Shown here: positions 29,354 to 36,648 of the stretch, piece after piece
How the letters are laid out: each line of letters opens with the position of its first letter
How positions within the stretch are numbered: position 1 is the first letter of the stretch
Assembly: GCA_002708825.1 (NCBI GenBank)
Contig: PAPF01000009.1
Coordinates: 84,650-148,649 of the forward strand
Direction: 5' to 3'
Source: Phyllobacteriaceae bacterium
GTDB lineage: Bacteria > Pseudomonadota > Alphaproteobacteria > Rhizobiales > Rhizobiaceae
DNA: 64,000 nucleotides
Program-made: the position numbers and the translations under genes
Notes under the pieces: generated by a model
Told to the model about the DNA's origin: nothing
What the model saw: the letters and a program-made list of their open reading frames with translations, nothing else
Databases searched by the model: none

Positions 29354-30109
29354 ATGCTCGACATCGATATCCAGGGCGACATTGCGGTCCTCGCAATGAA
29401 CCGGCCTGAAAAACGCAACGCCATATGCGACGAGTTGCTGGAGCGGATCGACGGATTTTTCCGCCACGTTCCCGATGGCGTCAAGGTGGCGGTCCTGTGC
29501 GGGCGAGGCGGACATTTCTGTTCCGGCCTCGACCTTTCGGAACACGTCCAGCGCGATGCGGAAGGCACCATGCGCCATTCCCGCAACTGGCATGCGATCA
29601 TGGACACCATCCAGTTCGGCGGCCTGCCGGTCGTCTCCGCCATGACGGGTGCCGTCATCGGCGGCGGACTGGAACTGGCCACCGCAACCCATGTGCGCAT
29701 CGCCGAGCCTTCCGTCATCTTCCAGCTTCCCGAAGGCCGGCGCGGCATCTATGTCGGCGGCGGCGCGTCGGTGCGGGTCAGCCGGATCATCGGGGCCGAC
29801 CGCATGACCGAGATGATGCTCACGGGCCGCAAGTACGATGCCGCCGAGGGCCTTGCGCTGGGTCTGACCCATTACAGCGTCGGCGAGGGCGAGGCCCTGC
29901 CCATGGCGATGGACCTGGCCCGCAAGATCGCCGACAATGCGCCCCTGTCGAACTACGTCATGATCCAGGCGCTGGCGCGCATCGAGGACATGGACAAGGC
30001 CGGCGGTCTTTTCACCGAAAGCCTGTGCGCGGCGCTGACCCAGACCAGCCCGCATGCCGTCGAAGGCCTCCAGGCCTTCCTGCAGAAGCGCGATCCGAGC
30101 TTCCGCTGA
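29354..30109 (+). CDS. Enoyl-CoA hydratase/isomerase (crotonase) family protein
   Basis: Crotonase-fold protein of 251 residues acting on an acyl-CoA. 'IAVLAMNRPEKRNAI' is the N-terminal signature; the oxyanion-hole segments are 'CGRGGHFCSGLDL' and 'GAVIGGGLELA'; Glu residues sit at the two usual catalytic positions ('GGLELAT' and 'LPEGRRGI'). The precise reaction (hydration, lyase or isomerisation) cannot be read. GGGAGA stands before the ATG at 29354; an ATG at 29339 is an alternative. First gene of a group under the divergent MarR gene. Confidence 0.9.
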   Translation: MLDIDIQGDIAVLAMNRPEKRNAICDELLERIDGFFRHVPDGVKVAVLCGRGGHFCSGLDLSEHVQRDAEGTMRHSRNWHAIMDTIQFGGLPVVSAMTGAVIGGGLELATATHVRIAEPSVIFQLPEGRRGIYVGGGASVRVSRIIGADRMTEMMLTGRKYDAAEGLALGLTHYSVGEGEALPMAMDLARKIADNAPLSNYVMIQALARIEDMDKAGGLFTESLCAALTQTSPHAVEGLQAFLQKRDPSFR

Positions 30110-30148
30110 TCCGCTTTCACATTTCCATCCAGGGCAGGGAGGCCCGTC

Positions 30149-31021
30149 ATGGTCGACATCACCAAGGTCCGCGCAATCGACATCCACACCCATGCGGAGG
30201 AGCCCTGCGGCTGCCATCCCGATGACGGCTATGATGACCTCCAGGCGACCATGGCCAAATACTTCGGCGCGCCGTGGAGCCACCCGCCAACCATCGAGCA
30301 GACCGCTGCCCATTTCCGCGAGCAGAACATCGCGGCCGTCATCTTTCCCGTCGATGCCGAGCGCGAGACCGGTTACCGGCGCTACAGGAACGAGGAAGTC
30401 GCCGAGATCGCGGCGAAAAACGACGACATCCTCATTCCCTTCGCCTCCATCGATCCGTGGAAAGGCAAGATGGGTGTGCGCGAGGCGCGCCGCCTGATCG
30501 ACGATTTCGGCATCAAGGGCTTCAAGTTCCACCCCACCTTCCAAGGGTTCTATCCCAACGACCGCATGGCCTACGAACTCTACGAGGTGATCGAGGAGGC
30601 CGGTTGCATCGCGCTGTTCCACACCGGCCAGACGGGCGTCGGCTCCGGCATGCCCGGTGGCAACGGCATGCGGCTGAAATATTCCAACCCCATGTATCTC
30701 GATGACGTGGCGGTCGATTTTCCCGGCATGAAGATCATCATGGCGCATCCCTCCTTCCCCTGGCAGGAAGAGGCACTGGCCGTCGCCCAGCACAAGCCCA
30801 ACGTCTATATCGACCTGTCGGGCTGGAGCCCGAAATACTTCCCGCCGATCCTGGTGCGCTACTGCAACTCGATCCTGAAGAACAAGGTCCTGTTCGGGTC
30901 CGACTGGCCGATGATCACGCCGGAACGCTGGCTTGCCGATTTCGAGAAGATCGACATCAAGGACGAGATCCGGCCGAAGATCCTCAAGGAAAACGCCGGC
31001 AAGCTGCTCGGCCTTCTCTGA
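30149..31021 (+). CDS. Amidohydrolase family protein (COG2159 type)
   Basis: 290-residue TIM-barrel metal hydrolase of the amidohydrolase-2 family. 'AIDIHTHAEEP' gives the first HxH metal motif, 'GFKFHPTFQGFYPND' and 'IIMAHPSFPWQ' the next His ligands, and 'VLFGSDWPMI' the C-terminal Asp. Proteins of this family include decarboxylases and, from what I recall of the Rhodopseudomonas cou cluster, a beta-ketoacyl-CoA hydrolase of phenylpropanoid degradation. With a crotonase before it and an acyl-CoA dehydrogenase after it, a CoA-thioester hydrolase role is possible; this is inference. Confidence 0.87.
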   Translation: MVDITKVRAIDIHTHAEEPCGCHPDDGYDDLQATMAKYFGAPWSHPPTIEQTAAHFREQNIAAVIFPVDAERETGYRRYRNEEVAEIAAKNDDILIPFASIDPWKGKMGVREARRLIDDFGIKGFKFHPTFQGFYPNDRMAYELYEVIEEAGCIALFHTGQTGVGSGMPGGNGMRLKYSNPMYLDDVAVDFPGMKIIMAHPSFPWQEEALAVAQHKPNVYIDLSGWSPKYFPPILVRYCNSILKNKVLFGSDWPMITPERWLADFEKIDIKDEIRPKILKENAGKLLGLL

Positions 31022-31036
31022 ACGGGGCGGCCGGAA

Positions 31037-32653
31037 ATGAAGGCGTTCCAGGCTCCCGTCGAGGATATTCTCTTTTCGCTCGAACACGTCGCCGGTGCAT
31101 CGGGGCTGCCCGGTTGGGACAGCGACCTGGCCGCCGAGGTCATCCGCCATTTCGCCGCCTTTGCGGAGGGAGAAATCGCGCCGCTGGACGAGGTTGGCGA
31201 CCGGCAGGGCGCACGCCTTGTCGACGGCCGCGTGGTGATGCCGGACGGCTTTGCCGCGCTTTACCGTGCCTATGCCGGACAGGGCTGGACGGGCCTCACC
31301 GCGCCGGTGGCGTATGGCGGGCAGGGTTTGCCGGCGCCGGTCCTGGCCGCGGCCAGCGAGATATTTTCCGGCGCGAACCAGTCGCTGCAGATGGTCACCG
31401 CTCTTGTGCCCGGCGCGATTTCCACGATCCTGCACTTCGGCACCGCGGAGCAGAAGGCCCGGCTGCTGCCACCGCTCGTCTCCGGCCGGTGGCTGTCCAC
31501 CATGTGCCTGACAGAACCGTCATCGGGCTCCGATCTTTCCACCCTTCGCACCCGCGCCGTGGAAGAAGACGGGGTTTGGCGCATCACGGGCGACAAGATC
31601 TTCATTTCCGGCGGCGACCAGGACATGAGCGACGGCATACTCCACCTCGTGCTGGCGCGCACCGGCAGCATGGAGGAGGGCACGCGCGGGCTCAGCCTGT
31701 TTGTCTGCCTCGACACCAGGGCCGATGGCACCCGCAATGCGGTCACAGTCGCCCGCATCGAGGAAAAGATGGGCCTGCATGCCTCGCCGACCTGCCAGAT
31801 GATTTTCGACGGCGCGCATGCCGAAATCATCGGCAAGCCAGGTGAGGGCCTCAAGGCCATGTTCACCATGATGAACCACGCGCGCATCGACGTGTCGCTG
31901 CAGGGCGTTGCCCACAGTGCGCGCGCCGCCGACATTGCGCGTTCCCATGCACGGGAGCGCAGGCAGGGCCGCGATGCGCTGACCGGTGAAACGGTGACGA
32001 TCGACCGCCATCCCGATATCGCGGCCAAGCTTGACGAGCAGGACATGCTGGCGGTCGGCCTGCGCGCGCTGTGCCATGTCGCGCTGGTGGCGCTGGAAGA
32101 GGGCGGAAATCCGGACCTTGTCGACTTCCTGACGCCGGTCTGCAAGCACGTCTGCACGGAAGCCGGCATACGCGCGGCCAATCTCGGCATCCAGGTTCTC
32201 GGCGGTTACGGATACTTGCGCGAATACCGGGTGGAACAGACGTTCAGGGATTCCCGCATTGCCGCCATCTACGAGGGCACCAACGGCATTCACGCGCTCA
32301 CGATTGCCACGCGCATGCTGCGCAACCGCAACGGAGCGGCGGCCTCCGCCTTCGACGCTTTCATAGGCGAAGGCGCGGCATCGGGCCCGCTCGGACCGGC
32401 GGTCGCCGAGGGTCTTGAAACCTGGCGCGCGGCGCGCAGCCTCACCTTGCAGGCGGACAATCCGGCGGAAAACGCCGAGGCATTCATGGAACTGACGGGC
32501 CAACTGGCGCTGCTGGCCATGTGGAACCGCATCGCGGCGGCAGGCGGTCACCATGGCGATCCGGCCCGCATCGAACGCCTGGCAAAGTGCGCGCGGCGCC
32601 TCTGTCTTGCGCGCATCCGCTACTGGTTTGATCTGCATCAGGTCGCGGCCTGA
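31037..32653 (+). CDS. Acyl-CoA dehydrogenase
   Basis: FAD-dependent acyl-CoA dehydrogenase of 538 residues, the long type with an extra C-terminal domain. 'TMCLTEPSSGSDLSTLRT' is the FAD-binding strand, 'ITGDKIFISGGDQDM' the central signature, and 'GYGYLREYRVEQTFRDSRIAAIYEGTNGI' region contains the catalytic Glu position. It starts 16 bp after the amidohydrolase gene, so the two are in one operon. Long-type members oxidise acyl chains attached to bulky groups; substrate here unknown. Confidence 0.92.
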   Translation: MKAFQAPVEDILFSLEHVAGASGLPGWDSDLAAEVIRHFAAFAEGEIAPLDEVGDRQGARLVDGRVVMPDGFAALYRAYAGQGWTGLTAPVAYGGQGLPAPVLAAASEIFSGANQSLQMVTALVPGAISTILHFGTAEQKARLLPPLVSGRWLSTMCLTEPSSGSDLSTLRTRAVEEDGVWRITGDKIFISGGDQDMSDGILHLVLARTGSMEEGTRGLSLFVCLDTRADGTRNAVTVARIEEKMGLHASPTCQMIFDGAHAEIIGKPGEGLKAMFTMMNHARIDVSLQGVAHSARAADIARSHARERRQGRDALTGETVTIDRHPDIAAKLDEQDMLAVGLRALCHVALVALEEGGNPDLVDFLTPVCKHVCTEAGIRAANLGIQVLGGYGYLREYRVEQTFRDSRIAAIYEGTNGIHALTIATRMLRNRNGAAASAFDAFIGEGAASGPLGPAVAEGLETWRAARSLTLQADNPAENAEAFMELTGQLALLAMWNRIAAAGGHHGDPARIERLAKCARRLCLARIRYWFDLHQVAA

Positions 32654-32835
32654 CTGGCCATGGCATAAGGTGCAGCGGGAATTTCGGTTTTCGCTTGGCA
32701 GGCTTTGCCGAATTCTTTTTCCCCGGACGTGCACTACGCGGGTGGAAATGCTATGCGGAACCGGCGGTTTTCGTCTAGTTTCCGCCGGTCGGTTCCCCTG
32801 CGGGACTGACGGCAGATCAGGAGAGGATGGACAGG

Positions 32836-33660
32836 ATGGCAGGCGTGGAAGCGGCGCAGACGATGGAGAAGACGGGCGAATATCCGGTCCCGGCCAATTG
32901 CCACGCCGAGACCGTGACGATGGTGCAGCACTACACGGACCGGCTCTTCCGTTTCCGGATCACGCGGCCGAAAACCTTCCGTTTCCGCTCCGGCGAATTC
33001 GTCATGATCGGCCTTCCGAATGCCGCGCGCCCGGTCTTCCGTGCCTACTCCGTGGCCTGCCCGGCCTGGGACGAGGAACTGGAGTTCTTTTCCATCAAGG
33101 TGCCCGGCGGCCCGCTCACCGAACATCTCCAGAAGATCCAGCCGGGCGACACCGTTCTGATGAAGCCGAAGGCGACAGGCACGCTTGTGGTTGACGCACT
33201 TCTGCCGGGCAAGCGCCTGTTCATGCTCTCGACCGGCACCGGCATCGCGCCTTTTGCCTCGCTGATCCGCGAGCCCGAGGTCTACGAGAAATTCGAGCAG
33301 GTGATCCTCACCCATACCTGCCGCCTCGCGGCCGAACTGCAATATGGCCATGACCTCGTGGCGCAGGCGAAGGAAGACATCCTTGTCGGCGAGGAGGCCA
33401 GCGCCAAGCTCATCCATTTCCCGACCACGACGCGTGAGCAGAGCCCGCAGATGGGCCGCATCACCACGTTGATCGAAAGCGGGGAACTGTTCGAGAAACT
33501 CGGCCAGCCGCCTTTGGATCCGGCAACGGACCGTGTCATGATCTGCGGCTCGATGGGGCTGAACAAGGACCTGAAAGCCATCCTTGAAGCGCGCGGCTTC
33601 GTCGAGGGCGCCAATTCCAAGCCGGGCGACTATGTCGTCGAGCGGGCTTTCGTCGATTGA
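32836..33660 (+). CDS. fpr: Ferredoxin-NADP reductase
   Basis: 274-residue FAD protein moving electrons between NADPH and ferredoxin or flavodoxin. 'FRSGEFVMIGLP' and 'RPVFRAYSVACP' (RxYS) bind FAD; 'FMLSTGTGIAPFASLIREPE' binds NADPH; the C-terminus 'GSMGLNKDLKAILEARGFVEG' is typical of the alphaproteobacterial FPR-A-like subtype. ATGs at 32827 and 32836 are both possible; AGAGG is better spaced for 32836. A strong terminator follows. Confidence 0.93.
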   Translation: MAGVEAAQTMEKTGEYPVPANCHAETVTMVQHYTDRLFRFRITRPKTFRFRSGEFVMIGLPNAARPVFRAYSVACPAWDEELEFFSIKVPGGPLTEHLQKIQPGDTVLMKPKATGTLVVDALLPGKRLFMLSTGTGIAPFASLIREPEVYEKFEQVILTHTCRLAAELQYGHDLVAQAKEDILVGEEASAKLIHFPTTTREQSPQMGRITTLIESGELFEKLGQPPLDPATDRVMICGSMGLNKDLKAILEARGFVEGANSKPGDYVVERAFVD

Positions 33661-33684
33661 GCAATGCACCGCATGGCGCAAACG

Positions 33685-33718
33685 AAAAGGCGGGTTGATC
33701 CCGCCTTTTTCATTTTCC
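33685..33718. terminator. Rho-independent terminator after fpr
   Basis: AAAAGGCGGG (33685-33694) pairs with CCCGCCTTTT (33700-33709) around TTGAT, followed by TCATTTT. A-run before and T-run after make it usable by fpr on the plus strand and by the convergent AA_synth operon on the minus strand. Confidence 0.93.
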
Positions 33719-33735
33719 CGTGCACGCGCAGGCGG

Positions 33736-34317
33736 TCAGCGCAGGCCGTCCTCGCCTTTCACATCCCATGCTTCCAGCCCGCCCATGCGCGAATGGATGC
33801 GCGGTCCCTTGGCCATGGCCAGAACGAAGGCGATTTCGCCGGCGCGCGGGGCGTCGGACACGCGAATTTCCATGGCATCGAAATGGCTGCGCACATAGGC
33901 CGCATTGATATGCCCGAGCGGCACGTCCAGCGATGCGCCCATGCCGGCCAGTTTCATCGCTGACGGCACGATGGCCTTCGCCTCGCCAAGGCGCTCGCGC
34001 ATCGCATAGCCGCCCGGCACATGCCACAGCGCGCCGTGCTCGATCTCGCCGGCTTCGCCCACGATGGCGCCCTTGCCGTAGCCGTCTATGCCCTCAAGCC
34101 CGCCGAGTTCGACGATCAGGCGTTCGGTCAGGTCGCGGCCGAGCGGTTTCAGGTCCTCCATGGCCGATTGAAGATCGGGCTCGTAGCGGCCGGCAAAGGG
34201 GTTCGCGACGATGGCGATGGCGGCGGCGCGTAGGCGCGGGGCAGGTCCCTCCGGGCCGTTGTCGTGCAGGATTTCCTCCGAATGGACGACGATCTTGCGC
34301 AAGCGGAATTCAGGCAT
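33736..34317 (-). CDS. AA_synth (DUF1185) family protein
   Basis: 193-residue protein of the 'amino acid synthesis' family (PF06684), whose biochemical role is not established. 'RLRAAAIAIVANPFAGRYEPDL' region and 'GYGKGAIVGEAGEIEHGALWHVPGGYAMRE' are the conserved core, and 'PLGHINAAYVRSHFDAMEIRVSDAPR' the C-terminal part. It is last in the hydroxylase operon and overlaps the UPF0280 gene by 8 bp. Co-transcription with a 6-hydroxynicotinate-reductase-like gene makes a role in ring-cleavage or in handling the reduced product plausible, unproven. Confidence 0.85.
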   Translation of the reverse strand: MPEFRLRKIVVHSEEILHDNGPEGPAPRLRAAAIAIVANPFAGRYEPDLQSAMEDLKPLGRDLTERLIVELGGLEGIDGYGKGAIVGEAGEIEHGALWHVPGGYAMRERLGEAKAIVPSAMKLAGMGASLDVPLGHINAAYVRSHFDAMEIRVSDAPRAGEIAFVLAMAKGPRIHSRMGGLEAWDVKGEDGLR

Positions 34318-35176
34318 ATCGGGTCTCCATGCGTTGACCGCCCGTGAGGTGGGCGGGACAATTCCCGGCAGTCATCACTTCGCCGTTCAGCGAAAGAAGT
34401 GCGCCGCCGATCACGCCGCGCGCGGCCAGATCATCGGCACAGGCCCGGCCGCGATCCAGCGCCGTACGGACATCCGAAGCGTGAAGGGCGCCGACACCGG
34501 TGGTCACAAGCCGTGCGCCGAGGTCGGAATCGGGGGCGAGCGCGCAGGCCGCCTCCCGCGTGATGGCGGGATGGCCGGGCAGGTCCACCGCGTTGGCGAT
34601 GACCGTTGCCGCGGCGTCGGCATCGGCGGCCGTTCGGGCGAAGACGGTGACGCTGTCGGCAATGCCCAGCGAATGGCTCCGCCCGCGCCAGCCCGAGGTT
34701 GCGATGCCGCGCCAGGGATTGTCATGGGACAGGATCAGGCGCCCGCCCGGCACACCGGCGATGGCCGCCGTCAGGCTGTCTCCGGGGCAAAGCCGGAAAG
34801 CGATGTCGCCGCCATTGTTCACGCTCGCCTTGCCCAGACCTCCAGCCTGCTCCATTGCCGCGAGAACCTCGTCCGCCACGGCCCCGGCCACCGCGGCCAT
34901 GGGGGTGATGAAACCGGGCAGATGCGGTCGCACGGCATTCTCCATCGCCCTTGCCACTGGACCGACGCAGCGTTCGGTCGCGGTCACGGGACTGCGCAGC
35001 AGCGGTAATTCGTTGGCCAGTTCCTGCAACAACCCGTTGAAGCGCCTCGCGGCGAAGCGAAATGCATCTTCCGCGCCCGGACCGTCGGCATCAAGCACGA
35101 GATCGATGGGACCGTGGTGGAAATGCATCCGGCGGCCGTCGGGCAGGCGGCGGAACTGGGGAGGCGCGAAGGTCAT
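34310..35176 (-). CDS. UPF0280 family (ApbE-like) protein
   Basis: 288-residue protein of the UPF0280 family, which shares the ApbE flavin-transferase-like fold but whose function is unknown. 'HFHHGPIDLVLDADGP' is the N-terminal part; 'PMAAVAGAVADEVLAAM' and 'KASVNNGGDIAFRL' are the ApbE-like core, followed by 'GIATSGWRGRSHSLGIADSVTV' region. It overlaps both neighbours (4 bp with the reductase-like gene, 8 bp with AA_synth), so it works with them. It could modify or bind the substrate or a flavin; this is inference. Confidence 0.85.
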   Translation of the reverse strand: MTFAPPQFRRLPDGRRMHFHHGPIDLVLDADGPGAEDAFRFAARRFNGLLQELANELPLLRSPVTATERCVGPVARAMENAVRPHLPGFITPMAAVAGAVADEVLAAMEQAGGLGKASVNNGGDIAFRLCPGDSLTAAIAGVPGGRLILSHDNPWRGIATSGWRGRSHSLGIADSVTVFARTAADADAAATVIANAVDLPGHPAITREAACALAPDSDLGARLVTTGVGALHASDVRTALDRGRACADDLAARGVIGGALLSLNGEVMTAGNCPAHLTGGQRMETRYA

Positions 35177-36648
35177 GGTCCGGGGCCGCGCCGGACATGG
35201 GCCAACCCGCGAAAGGCCGAGCCGTATTCGCCGCCGGCGCGCAGGATGTCGGCGAAGTCGCGTACCGCCTCGTCATGGCCGCCGAGCGCCCGGAATTCAT
35301 CGCGCGTCATCGTGAATTCCAGCGGCGCGACAAGCGCGGGCGTCGGAACGGAGCCGAAGGAACGGGCCGGCAGGTCCAGCACATCGGCCATCACGGTGAT
35401 GCCGCCACCCGGCCAGAGGCAGGTGGCCGCTCCGCCAAAGGTCACCCGCGTCCGCCCTTCATGGACAGAGCGCGTCAGGCGCACGGGATTGCGGGTGACG
35501 CCGGAGCGCAGCGAGCCGCCGGCCCCGCCCATGAACAGCACCGAGCAGAGCGCCGGTTCGCAATTCTCCTCGATCAGCCGCACCGAGGGTTGCAATGTCT
35601 CCGGCATGGGGCGGCGAACCGGCTTGAGATCATCGTCGAGCACGTAATAGGCGGACTGCTCGCCGGTCGTCGAAACCATGAGCAATGTCAGGCCCGGACG
35701 CGCGCCCTTTTCCCGCTTCCATTCGCCCAGAATGACCAGCGGGTCCTCGATGTCCGTGCCGCCCCAGCCGAGGCCCGGTTCTGCAACGCGGAAATAACGC
35801 CCGGGCGTGGACTTGCGGCCTTTGATGCGGATGCCCGTATCCGCCCAGCCGATCACCTTGCCGGCCTGGTGTTCGGAAACGACGCCGGTGATGTGGTCGT
35901 CAACCACGACGACCTCGTCGACCAGCCCCTGCCATTGCGAGGCGAACATGCCGATGGTGGCCGATCCGCAGCCCACGCGCATGCGTGTTTCGGGCTTGCC
36001 GTCGACGACCGGCGCGGCACCGGCCTGGACGATCACCGTGGAACCGCCGTCGATGGCGAGTTCCGCCGCTTCGCCATTGGCAAGTGTCAGCAGCGTCTCG
36101 CAGGTCACCCGGCCTTCGGACTTGGAGCCGCCGGTGAGATGGTGGACGCCGCCGAGAGAGAGCATCTGCGAGCAGTATTCCGATGTCATGACATGGCCGA
36201 TGGCCTCGCCGCCGGCGCGCACGGTCGCGGCTTCCGGACCGATATGACGGTCCGTGTCGATTTTCACTTTCAGCCCGCAATAGGAAAAGATGGCTTCGGT
36301 CACCACCGTGACCACGTCCGCGCCCTCGATCTCGCGCGAGACGATGAAAGGGGCGGGCTTGAAATCGGGATAGGTCGTGCCCGCCCCGATGGCGGTCAGG
36401 AAACCGGCGTCATCGGAAAACAGTTCGCCGTTCCAGTCCTGTCCCTGGAACGGGATGACCTCGTCGCCAGCGGCAAGGCGGCGGTCCAGGATCGTGACCG
36501 GGTCGACGCGGACAATGCGCCCGGCCTCGTTGGCATAGCGGTCGCAGGCGCCCGCGCGCCCCTCGGCGATGTAGCACATGACCGGGCAGGCATCGCAGCG
36601 GATCTTGTCGCCCTGGGCGGTGCTGACGGTTGGGCGCTCCACGGTCAT
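35173..36648 (-). CDS. 6-hydroxynicotinate reductase-like iron-sulfur protein
   Basis: 491 residues. The N-terminus has a 4Fe-4S-type motif with Cys at 18, 21, 25 and 35 ('RCDACPVMCYIAEGRAGACD'). The full-length pattern matches what I remember as the Hnr family, which in Eubacterium barkeri reduces 6-hydroxynicotinate to 1,4,5,6-tetrahydro-6-oxonicotinate. Other conserved pieces are 'FSYCGLKVKIDTDRHIGPE', 'EYCSQMLSLGGVHHLTGGSK' and 'GCGSATIGMF'. It overlaps the Mo-hydroxylase gene by 4 bp, so hydroxylation and reduction are likely consecutive steps. The substrate could be another N-heteroaromatic. Confidence 0.82.
   Translation of the reverse strand: MTVERPTVSTAQGDKIRCDACPVMCYIAEGRAGACDRYANEAGRIVRVDPVTILDRRLAAGDEVIPFQGQDWNGELFSDDAGFLTAIGAGTTYPDFKPAPFIVSREIEGADVVTVVTEAIFSYCGLKVKIDTDRHIGPEAATVRAGGEAIGHVMTSEYCSQMLSLGGVHHLTGGSKSEGRVTCETLLTLANGEAAELAIDGGSTVIVQAGAAPVVDGKPETRMRVGCGSATIGMFASQWQGLVDEVVVVDDHITGVVSEHQAGKVIGWADTGIRIKGRKSTPGRYFRVAEPGLGWGGTDIEDPLVILGEWKREKGARPGLTLLMVSTTGEQSAYYVLDDDLKPVRRPMPETLQPSVRLIEENCEPALCSVLFMGGAGGSLRSGVTRNPVRLTRSVHEGRTRVTFGGAATCLWPGGGITVMADVLDLPARSFGSVPTPALVAPLEFTMTRDEFRALGGHDEAVRDFADILRAGGEYGSAFRGLAHVRRGPGP

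Noticed and set aside
29306-31435. A 709-codon minus-strand frame across crotonase and amidohydrolase genes
   Set aside because: It spans two genes with clear active-site motifs on the plus strand and has no ribosome-binding site or homology.
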